From Hyunsoonleella aestuarii (GTDB lineage: Bacteria; Bacteroidota; Bacteroidia; Flavobacteriales; Flavobacteriaceae): 64,000 bases of DNA. The notes under the pieces are model-generated. The model had not been told where the DNA came from. It did not search any database and was given only the letters and a program-made list of their open reading frames with translations. Positions 38,074 to 47,463 of the stretch are shown piece by piece; positions within the stretch are counted from its first letter, which is position 1; each line of letters begins with the position of its first letter. The DNA lies in the NCBI RefSeq assembly GCF_006148925.1, contig NZ_VAWB01000001.1, positions 710,001 through 774,000 on the forward strand, written 5' to 3'. The position numbers were made by a program, and so were the translations under genes.

Positions 38074-38550
38074 TCAACTTTTTGAAGGATAAATTCCAAC
38101 CAAAGCAATTATATACTTAACACCTAAATAAGGACTTCTTGTGTAGATTTCAGAATTACTAGTTTTAACCGAATATGTTTGATAAGTGCCATCTGTACCT
38201 TCTTTTAAAACGTTAACTATTCGAAGTTCCAGAGCTTCAGCGCCACCCATTTGCCCTAGTCTAACTTCATTTAGATAAGGACTTTTCCCAGCATGCACAG
38301 GAGCTCTTCCTCTTAAATCTGGTAAGACAAAAGTTGTTCTACCATCGCCACCATAGGTAGTGCCTAAAATAGAGAATAACGCACTGTTTTGACTAATAGG
38401 CAACAGCTGTCCCTCACAAAACGCCCAACCTCTTGGCGCAAAATTACCGGCAAACATTTTAATCTCTCCAATCATAGCTTCTTGAGATAAAACGGTATTA
38501 CTAAAGCCTAAACTCAGTAGTAAGGCCAACAATAAAATTGTTTTTTTCAT
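38074..38550 (-). CDS. Secreted tail-collar-domain protein
   Basis: A 158-residue protein with a clear signal peptide (about 1-22, ending NTVLSQ) and a phage tail-collar fold: MIGEIKMFAGNFAPRGWAFCEGQLL and GDGRTTFVLPDLRGRAPVH. Free-standing bacterial homologues are called microcystin-dependent-protein-like. No phage genes are nearby. The signal peptide is odd for a tail fibre component and implies export to the periplasm or surface. Function unknown. Confidence 0.85.
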   Translation of the reverse strand: MKKTILLLALLLSLGFSNTVLSQEAMIGEIKMFAGNFAPRGWAFCEGQLLPISQNSALFSILGTTYGGDGRTTFVLPDLRGRAPVHAGKSPYLNEVRLGQMGGAEALELRIVNVLKEGTDGTYQTYSVKTSNSEIYTRSPYLGVKYIIALVGIYPSKS

Positions 38551-38622
38551 AATATTAATTTGAGTTTGTAATAATTCTTAGCAAGCTAAAGATATTTTCT
38601 TAATTAGCTAAATATTATAATG

Positions 38623-38650
38623 AAAAAGCGCCCTTTAAAGAGCGCTTTTT
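38623..38650 (-). terminator. Terminator of the rimP-nusA-infB operon
   Basis: Stem of 9 bp (38623-38631 with 38642-38650) extended by four more pairs past a mismatch. On the minus strand it ends in five T. It lies 25 nt after the infB stop. Confidence 0.8.
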
Positions 38651-38674
38651 GTTTAACTATATCTTGAAATTTAT

Positions 38675-41386
38675 TTATTTCAACTTCTTTTTAACCTCAA
38701 CTTCATGGAAGGCTTCAATAATATCGCCTTCCTTAATATCGTTATAATTTTTAACTTGCATACCACAATCGTAACCTTTAGCGACTTCTTTTACATCATC
38801 TTTAAATCGTTTTAACGAAGCTAATTCCCCAGTGAAAACCACTACACCATCACGTATTAAACGCACACCTGAAGATCTAAGTATTTTACCGGTAGTTACC
38901 ATACATCCTGCAATGCTTCCTACTTTAGATACTTTAAAGATTTCTCTAATTTCGGCAGTACCTAAAATCTCTTCTTTTACTTCTGGAGACAACATGCCTT
39001 CCATGGCATCTTTAAGATCATTTATAGCATCGTAGATAATGGAGTAGGTTCTAATATCAATCTCTTCTTTATCTGCAATCATTCTTGCATTTCCAACAGG
39101 ACGTACATTAAATCCAATAATAATAGCATCTGAAGCTGTTGCTAATAGCACATCACTTTCCGTAATTGCACCAACCCCTTTGTGAATAATATTGACGTGA
39201 ATTTCTTCAGTCGATAATTTTTGGAACGAATCTGTTAATGCTTCAACAGAACCATCCACATCACCTTTAAGGATAATATTCAATTCTTGGAAATCTCCTA
39301 GAGCAATACGACGACCAATTTCATCAAGTGTTATATGGCGCTGTGTTCTAACAGACTGCTCACGTTGTAATTGTGCGCGTTTCGTCGCAATTTGTTTTGC
39401 TTCACGCTCGTCTTCAAATACTGTAAACTTATCACCTGCCTGCGGTGCACCATCTAAACCTAAAATAGACACTGGTGTTGAAGGACCTGCTTCGGCAATG
39501 TCATTACCACGTTCGTCATGCATGGCTTTAACTTTACCACTATGCTGACCTGCTAACACATAATCCCCAATTTTCAAAGTTCCGGCTTGCACTAATATTG
39601 TTGAAACGTATCCACGACCTTTATCTAAAAACGCTTCTACAACCGTTCCAACTGCTAGTTTATTTGGATTTGCCTTTAGCTCCAATAATTCCGCTTCAAG
39701 CAATACTTTTTCTAATAATTCTTTAACCCCAGTACCCACCTTCGCTGAAATATCATGAGACTGAACTTTACCACCCCAATCTTCAACCAATAAATTCATA
39801 TTAGCAAGACCTTCTTTAATCTTTTCAGGATTAGCGGCTGGTAAATCAATTTTATTAATTGCGAACACAATAGGTACTCCTGCTGCCTGAGCATGAGAAA
39901 TCGCCTCTTTTGTTTGCGGCATAATATCATCATCTGCCGCTGCAACAATAATAGCAATATCTGTCACTTGCGCTCCACGTGCACGCATTGCTGTAAATGC
40001 CTCGTGACCTGGAGTATCTAAAAAGGCTATTTTTTGACCATTCTCTAGCTGAACGCCATAAGCTCCAATATGCTGTGTAATACCCCCAGACTCTCCAGCA
40101 ATAACATTTTCTTCACGGATATAATCGAGAAGTGACGTTTTACCATGATCTACATGACCCATTACAGTTACAATTGGTGCGCGAGGTTTTAAATCTTCTG
40201 GTTTATCTTCAACCTCTTCAATAGACTCTTCTATATCGGCCGTAACAAATTCTACTTTATAACCAAACTCTTCTGCTACAATAGATAACGTTTCAGCATC
40301 TAAACGCTGATTCATGGTTACCATCATCCCTAAAGACATACATGCAGAAATAACTTCGGTAACACCTACATCCATCATTGTAGCAACCTCACTTGCAGTA
40401 ACAAACTCAGTCACCTTAAGTATTTTACTTTCTGCCGCCTCTATTTGCTGATCAATTTCAGATTGTTCTCTATGTTGATCTCTCTTATCTCTTCTATATT
40501 TAGCACCTTTACCTTTACTTGATTTACCTTGTAGTTTCTCAAGTGTTTCACGTACTTGTTTTTTTACATCCTCTTCACTAGGCTCCTCCTTAACAATATT
40601 TCGCCTTCCTTGTCCTGGCTTATTTCCACCTTTATTAAATCTATCACCCGGTTTTCCACCTCTTTGCTGTCCAGTATTTCCAGAATCTACTTTACTTATG
40701 CGTCGACGTTTCTTTTTATTTGCATTACGATCAGCGCTTTTAGCATCAGGCTTTTTATCTTCCTTTTTCTTTTTAGGTTTGTTAAATTGACTTAAATCAA
40801 TCTTATCTCCAGATATTTTGGGTCCTGATAATTTTTTGTATTGAGTAGTGACTTTTTCTTCAGGCACTAAACCTTCTTCCGTTTCAACTAATTTCTTAGA
40901 AACTTCTTCTTTTACCTTTTCCTCATTTTTGCCAGAGTCTTCAATCTTCTTTGGTTCTAAAGATTTAACCTCCTCAACCGTTTTTGCTTTAGATTTCTCC
41001 TCTTTTTTTGGAGGAACTGCCTCTTTTTTCTTAGGACTTAAATCTATCTTACCTACTTGCTTAGGTCCAGTTATGGTTTTAGTTGCTTTTACAACCTCCT
41101 CTTCTTTTTTGGCTTCTTCTTTCTGCTTCGCTTCAATCTCGCGTTCGCGTTGTTCGCGCAACAAATCCTTTTCTTTTTGCTTCGCTTCACTAACTTCTTT
41201 AGATGCTACTTTCTTATTAGCATCTACTTCAAATTCATCTGAAAGAATATTGTACGTTTCTTCAGAGATTTTTGTAGTAGGACGCTTCTCTATTTCTATG
41301 CCTTTAGAATCCAAAAATTCTACAGCACGATCTAAAGATATGTTAAGCTCGCGTAGTACCTTATTTAATCTAATTGTTTCAGCCAT
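38675..41386 (-). CDS. infB: Translation initiation factor IF-2
   Basis: GTPase that positions initiator tRNA on the ribosome. The 903 residues comprise an N-terminal IF2 domain (about 1-55), a very charged Lys/Glu-rich linker (about 60-310, no fold), a second IF2_N-like region (about 325-380), and the G domain from G410: GHVDHGKT (410-417), [14 protein letters not shown]. Domains II-IV follow to the C-terminus. It is 28 nt downstream of nusA. Confidence 0.97.
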   Translation of the reverse strand: MAETIRLNKVLRELNISLDRAVEFLDSKGIEIEKRPTTKISEETYNILSDEFEVDANKKVASKEVSEAKQKEKDLLREQREREIEAKQKEEAKKEEEVVKATKTITGPKQVGKIDLSPKKKEAVPPKKEEKSKAKTVEEVKSLEPKKIEDSGKNEEKVKEEVSKKLVETEEGLVPEEKVTTQYKKLSGPKISGDKIDLSQFNKPKKKKEDKKPDAKSADRNANKKKRRRISKVDSGNTGQQRGGKPGDRFNKGGNKPGQGRRNIVKEEPSEEDVKKQVRETLEKLQGKSSKGKGAKYRRDKRDQHREQSEIDQQIEAAESKILKVTEFVTASEVATMMDVGVTEVISACMSLGMMVTMNQRLDAETLSIVAEEFGYKVEFVTADIEESIEEVEDKPEDLKPRAPIVTVMGHVDHGKTSLLDYIREENVIAGESGGITQHIGAYGVQLENGQKIAFLDTPGHEAFTAMRARGAQVTDIAIIVAAADDDIMPQTKEAISHAQAAGVPIVFAINKIDLPAANPEKIKEGLANMNLLVEDWGGKVQSHDISAKVGTGVKELLEKVLLEAELLELKANPNKLAVGTVVEAFLDKGRGYVSTILVQAGTLKIGDYVLAGQHSGKVKAMHDERGNDIAEAGPSTPVSILGLDGAPQAGDKFTVFEDEREAKQIATKRAQLQREQSVRTQRHITLDEIGRRIALGDFQELNIILKGDVDGSVEALTDSFQKLSTEEIHVNIIHKGVGAITESDVLLATASDAIIIGFNVRPVGNARMIADKEEIDIRTYSIIYDAINDLKDAMEGMLSPEVKEEILGTAEIREIFKVSKVGSIAGCMVTTGKILRSSGVRLIRDGVVVFTGELASLKRFKDDVKEVAKGYDCGMQVKNYNDIKEGDIIEAFHEVEVKKKLK

Positions 41387-41414
41387 AAATTGCCTTTAAT
41401 TACTCAAATATATA

Positions 41415-42647
41415 TTATTCTTCGAATTCTTCCTTAAGAATTCTAATCACATCGCTAATTGTTTCTTCTTCTAAGTCCGTTCTCTTAACTAAATCTGCGA
41501 TGTCTTGTTCTAAAATACTTTTAGCAGTATCTAAACCTGCTTTACTAAATTCATCAATAATCCATCCTTCGATTTCATCTGAGAATTCTCTTAATTCTAC
41601 ATCTTCCTCTGCACCTTCTCTAAATACATCAATCTCGTATCCAGTTAGTTGGCCAGCCAAACGGATGTTATGACCACCTCTACCAATAGCCTTACTTACT
41701 TCTTCTGGTTTTAAAATAACCTCTGCTCGCTTTGTTTCCTCATCAATCTTTATTGATGTTACTCTTGCAGGACTCAGCGCTCTAGTTATATAAAGTTGTA
41801 AATTATTGGTATAATTAATTACATCTATATTTTCATTCCCCAATTCACGCACAATACCATGAATTCTAGAACCTTTCATTCCAACACAAGCACCAACTGG
41901 ATCAATTCTATCATCATAAGAATCTACAGCTACTTTTGCTTTCTCTCCTGGGATTCGTACAACATTTTTAATAGTGATTAAACCATCAAAAACTTCTGGA
42001 ATTTCTTGTTCGAATAATTTCTCTAAAAATACAGGGGAGCTTCTTGACATAATAATGGTAGGTTTAGCTCCTTTTAGTTCAACCGTATCTATTACGCCTC
42101 TTACATTATCTCCTTTTCGGAAAAAATCTGAAGGTATTTGTCTATCCTTTGGTAATACAATTTCATTCCCTTCATCGTCTAAGAGAATAACTGCTCTATG
42201 ACGAATATGATGAACCTCTGCTGTATAAATTTCTCCAACTAAGTCTTTAAACTGCTTGTATATTATGGTGTTGTCGTGTTCGTGTATTTTAGAAATTAAA
42301 TTTTGACGTAACGCCAAAATAGCACGTCTTCCTAAATCAACAAGTTTTACCTCTTCAGACACATCTTCACCAACTTCAAAATCTGGCTCTATTTTACGTG
42401 CCTCAGATAATGATATTTCCTGATTAGGCTCTTCTACCTCTCCATCCGCAACAACAATTCTATTTCTCCAAATTTCTAAATCTCCTTTGTCTGGATTAAC
42501 TATGATATCAAAATTATCATCGTCACCAAATTTCTTCTTTAAGGCACTTCTAAAAACATCTTCTAAAATCGCCATTAGCGTTACACGATCTATTAATTTA
42601 TCGTCTTTAAACTCTGAAAACGATTCAATTAACGCAACATTTTCCAT
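41415..42647 (-). CDS. nusA: Transcription termination/antitermination factor NusA
   Basis: RNA polymerase-binding factor that affects pausing, termination and antitermination. The 410 residues show the N-terminal RNAP-binding domain (about 1-125), S1 domain (about 130-200; GEIYTAEVHHI, LPKDRQIPSDFFRKGD), and two KH domains (about 205-350; GMKGSRIHGIVRELG and AIGRGGHNIRLAG). The short acidic tail ends near FEE, without the duplicated acidic repeats of E. coli. It starts 13 nt after rimP. Confidence 0.97.
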   Translation of the reverse strand: MENVALIESFSEFKDDKLIDRVTLMAILEDVFRSALKKKFGDDDNFDIIVNPDKGDLEIWRNRIVVADGEVEEPNQEISLSEARKIEPDFEVGEDVSEEVKLVDLGRRAILALRQNLISKIHEHDNTIIYKQFKDLVGEIYTAEVHHIRHRAVILLDDEGNEIVLPKDRQIPSDFFRKGDNVRGVIDTVELKGAKPTIIMSRSSPVFLEKLFEQEIPEVFDGLITIKNVVRIPGEKAKVAVDSYDDRIDPVGACVGMKGSRIHGIVRELGNENIDVINYTNNLQLYITRALSPARVTSIKIDEETKRAEVILKPEEVSKAIGRGGHNIRLAGQLTGYEIDVFREGAEEDVELREFSDEIEGWIIDEFSKAGLDTAKSILEQDIADLVKRTDLEEETISDVIRILKEEFEE

Positions 42648-42660
42648 AACTCTTACTGAA

Positions 42661-43122
42661 TTAAAATTTAATCATAACTTTTGCTTCTACAATATCCTCA
42701 TAAGCAATACTAGCTTGCTTATTAACAGTTATTTTACCTTTACCAATTGGCTTAGGTTCTCTAACTTTCCACTCTAACACAACTTTAGAGTCTGTTGCAC
42801 TAGTAAGGGTTCCCTCAATCTGTTCAGAATCCGTTTTTAATTTTAGTGCTCTATTTATATTCTTTTTGTACTGTCTTTTATGCGTTAGAGGCGCTGTTGC
42901 ACCTGCAGACATCACATCTAATGAAAAATCATTTACCTCTCTATCTAAATTATGTTCAATAGCTCTACTAACAAATATGCAATCTTCTACTAAAACACCG
43001 TTATCGCCATCGATAACAACCTTTATTTTATTATCGCCAGAAATTGAAAATTCAATTAAGAACAAATCTTCTCTTTCTGCTAAAGCCTGATCTAATAAAT
43101 TCTGTACTGTAGTCTTAAACAT
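42661..43122 (-). CDS. rimP: Ribosome maturation factor RimP
   Basis: Needed for maturation of the 30S subunit. The 153-residue protein has the N-terminal alpha/beta domain (VLVEDCIFVSRAIEHNLD, FSLDVMSAGA) and C-terminal SH3-like barrel (GKGKITVNKQASIAYEDI). It is the first gene of the rimP-nusA-infB unit. A terminator-like hairpin stands 14 nt ahead of its start codon, so its expression may be attenuated. Confidence 0.95.
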   Translation of the reverse strand: MFKTTVQNLLDQALAEREDLFLIEFSISGDNKIKVVIDGDNGVLVEDCIFVSRAIEHNLDREVNDFSLDVMSAGATAPLTHKRQYKKNINRALKLKTDSEQIEGTLTSATDSKVVLEWKVREPKPIGKGKITVNKQASIAYEDIVEAKVMIKF

Positions 43123-43136
43123 TTTTAGTATAAAAA

Positions 43137-43157
43137 GAGGGGACTTTCCGTCCCCTC
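43137..43157 (-). promoter_or_regulatory. Terminator-like hairpin in the rimP leader (candidate attenuator)
   Basis: On the minus strand, a perfect 8-bp G+C-rich stem GAGGGGAC / GTCCCCTC with loop GGAAA is followed directly by TTTTT. It ends 14 nt before the rimP ATG at 43122 and is downstream of the candidate promoter at 43186-43193, so it lies inside the leader of the operon. It has all the marks of an intrinsic terminator. Confidence 0.75.
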
Positions 43158-43185
43158 AATTCTTTAATTTTTCCTTTCAGCGCTG

Positions 43186-43193
43186 CAAATATA
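43186..43193 (-). promoter_or_regulatory. Candidate -7 element of the rimP-nusA-infB operon
   Basis: TATATTTG followed by CAGCGCT on the minus strand matches TAnnTTTG. It predicts a leader of about 55 nt that contains the hairpin at 43137-43157. The -33 region lacks a clear TTG. Confidence 0.45.
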
Positions 43194-43232
43194 ATACATT
43201 TTAATTAAAATGCTTGCAGAAATTAAAATAAA

Positions 43233-43262
43233 AAGTCCCAATCAAAATTAAGATTAGGACTT
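43233..43262 (-). terminator. Terminator of tRNA-Gln
   Basis: An 11-bp stem with one G-T pair (43233-43243 with 43252-43262) is followed on the minus strand by TTTTTATTTT. It begins 10 nt after the tRNA 3' end. Confidence 0.8.
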
Positions 43263-43271
43263 AAATTTACG

Positions 43272-43344
43272 TTGGCCTACTAGGGCTCGAACCTAGACTC
43301 TTCTGGACCAAAACCAGACGTGTTGCCAGTTACACCATAGGCCA
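43272..43344 (-). tRNA. tRNA-Gln (anticodon TTG)
   Basis: The 73-nt minus-strand segment folds as a cloverleaf: acceptor TGGCCTA/TAGGCCA with discriminator A, D-arm with GTG/CAC, anticodon stem TCTGG/CCAGA around loop TTTTGGT, and T-arm with GGTTCGAGCCC. The U1-A72 pair at the end of the acceptor is typical of bacterial glutamine tRNA. CCA is not encoded. It has its own promoter and terminator. Confidence 0.95.
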
Positions 43345-43361
43345 TTGTTTATTTGAGGGTG

Positions 43362-43391
43362 CAAATTTAGCACAAAGTTTTATTTGTACAA
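43362..43391 (-). promoter_or_regulatory. Consensus promoter of tRNA-Gln
   Basis: On the minus strand, TTG (43391-43389), a 19-nt spacer and TAAATTTG (43369-43362) are a full match to the Bacteroidetes consensus. The -7 element ends 18 nt before the mature tRNA. Confidence 0.75.
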
Positions 43392-43441
43392 GCATTTTAT
43401 TGAAAAATAATATGCAATACTTAACGTTTACTTAAAAATAT

Positions 43442-43470
43442 TTGGGATATGATATTTATTAGTAAATTCG
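43442..43470 (+). promoter_or_regulatory. Candidate promoter of the DUF2723 gene
   Basis: TTG (43442-43444), an 18-nt spacer, then TAAATTCG (43463-43470), seven of eight bases in agreement with the combined consensus. It lies 26 nt ahead of the ATG at 43496. With the tRNA, its terminator and the rimP leader, this accounts for the 373-nt gap between rimP and the DUF2723 gene. Confidence 0.5.
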
Positions 43471-43495
43471 CCCAAGCAAACATATAGCAATCTAC

Positions 43496-46400
43496 ATGGC
43501 AGATCTGAACTTTAAAAAATGGAATACTATTTTAGGATGGTTCTCTTTTTTAATAGCACTTATTTCCTATACTTTAACAGTTGAACCTACTGTGAGTTTT
43601 TGGGATGCGGGCGAGTATATTTTAACCTCATCTAAATTACAAGTTGGTCACCCTCCAGGTGCACCTCTCTTTCAAATGATGGGTGCCTTCTTTTCAACAT
43701 TTACTTTTGGTAATAATGAACTAATTGGATGGATGATGAATATGATGAGTGCCGTTTCTAGCGCCTTTACTATTCTATTCATGTTTTGGACTATTACCCT
43801 TTTAATGAAGAAGTTAATAGTTCAAAAAATTGATTTATCTCCATCGCAAAGTATTGCCATTTTAGGCAGCGGTTTAGTTGGTAGTTTATCTTTTGCGTTT
43901 ACAGATTCTTTTTGGTTTAATGCTGTAGAAACAGAAGTTTACGCTATGGCAACGCTAATTATGTCTGCATTATTTTGGTTAGCGTTGCGTTGGGAGCAAG
44001 ACATGAGCAAACCTCGAGGGAATAGATGGCTTATAATAATTGCATTTGTAATTGGACTATCGTTTGGCGTACATTTCATGGGACTTCTTACCATTCCCGC
44101 TATTGGACTTATTTATTACTTTAAAAACTACAAAGAAGTTACAGTCAAAAACTTCATTGTCGCAAACTTAGTTTCTGTTGCAATACTATTGTTCGTTTTT
44201 AAATTGCTAGCCCCTAATATCTTAAAAATATTTAGTGCTTTTGAAATCTTTTTTGTGAATTCTATTGGATTGCCTTTTAATTCAGGGTCTATTATAGCTG
44301 GAATTTTTATAATTGCGCTTATTCATTTTGCTCTTAAATATACAAGAAAGAAAGAGCTCGTTCATCTCAATACTGGCATCTTGTGCATCACTTTTATAAT
44401 TATTGGATTTTCAACTTGGCTCATGTTACCTATACGGGCCAATGCTAACGTGGTAATAAACGAAAACAATCCATCCAGTGCAAGGGAATTATTAGCCTAT
44501 TATAATTTGGAACAATACCCCGAAACACATTTGTTTTATGGACCACAATTTACCGACCAATATGCTTACTTAGACGACATAAATCCTTATGTAGATGATA
44601 AGCCTAAATATGAAAAAGATTATGAAAAAGGGGAATATGTTATAGTTAACGATTACAAAAACGCCAAACAAAATTACAATTCGAAACATGCTTCAATACT
44701 CCCAAGAATGTGGAGTCCAGAACATACTGAAAATTACATGCTCTTTTCTGGCTTTTTAAATTTTAAACTAAAGCCTGAGTACCAATTGGAAAACGAACTA
44801 AGAACTGCCGTTTCTAATTTTAGAAATGATGTCGTTCAAGGTAATGTTGATTATGAAGATTACAATAATTTCCTAAAACAATTTAAGGACTACATTGATA
44901 TTGAAAAACCTTCTTTAGGCAGCAATATTGCTTACATGCTGGAGTATCAATTAGGCTATATGTACTGGCGCTATTTTATGTGGAACTTCGTTGGACGTCA
45001 AGATGACCTTCAAGGTAAATATGACAATCACGGAAATTGGATTAGCGGTCTAAAACCAATTGACGAATGGCACTTAGGAATGTCTCAGGATAATTTACCA
45101 GGCGATGTTAAAAACAATAAGGCCAGAAATACCTATTATTTCTTACCGCTTATTCTTGGTCTTATTGGCATGTTCTTTTTGTTTAACACAGACAAGAAAT
45201 TGTTTTGGGTCATGCTGGTTTTTTTCTTATTCACAGGACTAGCTATTCAATTTTACACTAATGTACGTCCTTTCGAACCTCGTGAACGGGATTACTCTGT
45301 TGTGGGTTCTTTTTATGTGTTTGCGTTATGGATAGGTTTTGGAGTATATGCAATTTATGATGTACTTAAAAAATATTTAAAGTCTAAATATACGGCCCAC
45401 ATTACAACTTTGGCTTGTTTAATTTTAGTGCCAAGTATTCTAGCAGCAAACAATTGGGATGATCATGATAGGTCCGGTAAATATACCGCCAAAGCTATGG
45501 CGAGAAAATACTTGGACTCATGTGCTGAAAATGCTATTCTATTCACCATTGGGGACAATGATACTTTTGCACTTTGGTATGCCCAAGAAATTGAAGGCTA
45601 CAGAACCGATGTTAGAGTGGTTAACACAAGTTTATTTCAAACAGATTGGTATATCGACCAAATGAAGCGTAAGGCTTATGAAAGTGACCCGATACCTTCG
45701 CAATTAACACACAATAATTATAAATATGGCACGAATGACTATGTGATAAAAGAAAATGTAATTAGGGATACTTTAGAAATTAAAGAAGCTTTAAATTTTA
45801 TTTCTAGTGATCATCCACGAACAAAATATCAATATATTTTACAGCAGAAAGGTGTTGATTTGGCTCAAGTAAGAGCGCAAGATTTAAATGCAAACTACCT
45901 GCCTACCGAGTTTTTAAAGCTTTCCGTTAATAAGGAGAACGCTGTAAAAAATGCGATTGTAAAATCTGAAGACGCTCATAAAATTGAGGATACTATATAT
46001 TTAAGAGTTAAAGGTAATGCCTTATATAAAAATAGGTTATTAATGTTAGATATTGTAGCTAACAATGACTGGAAACGGCCAATTTATTTCACTGGAGGTA
46101 GTTTTGGCGACGACGATTATATTTGGATGAAAGACTATTTACAACTCGATGGAATGTGCTATAAACTAGTTCCTATTCGAACACCTGTAGACCGAGCAAA
46201 CCCATTTGACATGGGGCGCGTAGATAGCGACTTGATGTATGAAAAAGTCAAAAATTGGGATTGGGGTAATAGCGGTAGCTCTGAAATTTACCATGATGTT
46301 GAAACACGAAAAAACTCAATAACATACAGAGGGAATTTAGCACGGTTAATAGAACAACTTATTAATGAAGAAAAGTTAGATAAAGCTGAAGAAATTGCTG

Positions 46401-46798
46401 ATATCGCTATGACAAATATGCCAGTTGATTATTTTGGATACTATACGTTATTAGAACCGTACATTAGTGCTTATTATGAAGTAGGTAACAAAGAAAAAGC
46501 ACAGCAGTTGTTTAAGGATGTCGCTGCTAAATATCAAGAAAACTTAAGTTATTATAGCGGATTAAAAACAGATAATCAAGAAAGGTTATTTGAAGACATT
46601 TATACAGATATCCAACGCTATAAAGGCTTAATTGATGTGTTAGTTGAATATGACACAGAATTTGCTGAAACAGAAGGTGATATTTTCAACAATTACTTAA
46701 AACTTTTCAAGCATTTTTATGGTGAAGATGAGCCTGAAGAAGAACCTCGAACAGATGCAGATATCCCAATAGATAGTGGTATTGATGCTATGGAGTAA
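43496..46798 (+). CDS. DUF2723 multi-pass membrane protein, probable glycosyltransferase
   Basis: An 1100-residue protein with about a dozen membrane segments in the first 320 residues and around 555-660, then a large soluble part with TPR-like helices at the C-terminus (about 950-1070). The N-terminal EPTVSFWDAGEY (Asp37, Glu40) followed by GHPPGAPLFQM is the signature of the DUF2723 family, which has the layout of GT-C glycosyltransferases, with acidic residues in the first extracytoplasmic loop. The human homologue TMEM260 is a protein O-mannosyltransferase, so a role in O-glycosylation of exported proteins is plausible but not shown here. It is followed after 5 nt by a polysaccharide deacetylase gene. 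Confidence 0.88.
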   Translation: MADLNFKKWNTILGWFSFLIALISYTLTVEPTVSFWDAGEYILTSSKLQVGHPPGAPLFQMMGAFFSTFTFGNNELIGWMMNMMSAVSSAFTILFMFWTITLLMKKLIVQKIDLSPSQSIAILGSGLVGSLSFAFTDSFWFNAVETEVYAMATLIMSALFWLALRWEQDMSKPRGNRWLIIIAFVIGLSFGVHFMGLLTIPAIGLIYYFKNYKEVTVKNFIVANLVSVAILLFVFKLLAPNILKIFSAFEIFFVNSIGLPFNSGSIIAGIFIIALIHFALKYTRKKELVHLNTGILCITFIIIGFSTWLMLPIRANANVVINENNPSSARELLAYYNLEQYPETHLFYGPQFTDQYAYLDDINPYVDDKPKYEKDYEKGEYVIVNDYKNAKQNYNSKHASILPRMWSPEHTENYMLFSGFLNFKLKPEYQLENELRTAVSNFRNDVVQGNVDYEDYNNFLKQFKDYIDIEKPSLGSNIAYMLEYQLGYMYWRYFMWNFVGRQDDLQGKYDNHGNWISGLKPIDEWHLGMSQDNLPGDVKNNKARNTYYFLPLILGLIGMFFLFNTDKKLFWVMLVFFLFTGLAIQFYTNVRPFEPRERDYSVVGSFYVFALWIGFGVYAIYDVLKKYLKSKYTAHITTLACLILVPSILAANNWDDHDRSGKYTAKAMARKYLDSCAENAILFTIGDNDTFALWYAQEIEGYRTDVRVVNTSLFQTDWYIDQMKRKAYESDPIPSQLTHNNYKYGTNDYVIKENVIRDTLEIKEALNFISSDHPRTKYQYILQQKGVDLAQVRAQDLNANYLPTEFLKLSVNKENAVKNAIVKSEDAHKIEDTIYLRVKGNALYKNRLLMLDIVANNDWKRPIYFTGGSFGDDDYIWMKDYLQLDGMCYKLVPIRTPVDRANPFDMGRVDSDLMYEKVKNWDWGNSGSSEIYHDVETRKNSITYRGNLARLIEQLINEEKLDKAEEIADIAMTNMPVDYFGYYTLLEPYISAYYEVGNKEKAQQLFKDVAAKYQENLSYYSGLKTDNQERLFEDIYTDIQRYKGLIDVLVEYDTEFAETEGDIFNNYLKLFKHFYGEDEPEEEPRTDADIPIDSGIDAME

Positions 46799-46803
46799 TA
46801 CGA

Positions 46804-47463
46804 ATGAATTTCAAACCAATAAAAACGCCTAAGATTGCTAAAAAGATTTTCCCTAATTACATTTGGGACATTCCAACCAAGGAAAAAGTAATCTATTTAA
46901 CGTTTGATGATGGCCCAACGCCTGAAATTACAACTTGGACTTTAGATGTTTTAAAACAGTATAATGCAAAAGCTACTTTTTTTTGCATTGGTAATAATAT
47001 AGAGAAATATCCTGAAATTTTTAAAAGTATCTTAAATGAAGGGCATTCTGTTGGAAACCACACTTACAACCATTTAAAAGGTTGGAAAACTAAAACCAAA
47101 GATTACTTGAAAAACATTTCTCAAGCTCAAAAGGTTTTTGATATCCAAACAGATAATTTAGAGTTAAAAAACAAGGTTTTATTCCGGCCTCCATATGGAA
47201 AAATAAAACCCAAGCAAGCTAAAAAGTTGGCTGATTTAGGTTATAAAATAGTTATGTGGGATGTTCTATCTTTTGATTGGGACAAAGACGTCACTCCTGC
47301 TGAATGTTTCAACAATGTCCTTTCAAAAGCACAAAATGGAAGTGTTATTGTTTTCCACGATAGTGTAAAAGCCTCTAAGAATATGCAATTTGCCTTACCG
47401 TTAATTTTAGAGCATTATAACCAACAAGGATTTGAATTTAAAGCTATAAAGATATCCGTTTAA
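46804..47463 (+). CDS. Polysaccharide deacetylase (NodB-homology, CE4)
   Basis: A 219-residue protein with the NodB fold: TFDDGP (Asp35, Asp36), zinc histidines His86 and His90 in VGNHTYNH, RPPYG, and FHDS near residue 186. All key catalytic motifs are present. CE4 enzymes remove N- or O-acetyl groups from cell-wall or surface glycans. There is no clear signal peptide, so it may act in the cytoplasm or at the membrane. It starts 5 nt after the DUF2723 gene, suggesting one transcript, and its stop overlaps the stop of the convergent thioredoxin-like gene. Confidence 0.92.
   Translation: MNFKPIKTPKIAKKIFPNYIWDIPTKEKVIYLTFDDGPTPEITTWTLDVLKQYNAKATFFCIGNNIEKYPEIFKSILNEGHSVGNHTYNHLKGWKTKTKDYLKNISQAQKVFDIQTDNLELKNKVLFRPPYGKIKPKQAKKLADLGYKIVMWDVLSFDWDKDVTPAECFNNVLSKAQNGSVIVFHDSVKASKNMQFALPLILEHYNQQGFEFKAIKISV

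Noticed and set aside
38074-38550. Tail-collar gene as a sign of a prophage
   Set aside because: No integrase, capsid, portal or other tail gene nearby, and the protein has a signal peptide.
40848-41399. Plus-strand open frame of 183 codons opposite infB
   Set aside because: Phe/Ser-rich reverse reading of the Lys/Glu-rich IF-2 linker; no start context and no known pattern.
43137-43157. Hairpin as the terminator of tRNA-Gln
   Set aside because: tRNA-Gln already has a good terminator at 43233-43262, and a candidate promoter lies between the two hairpins.
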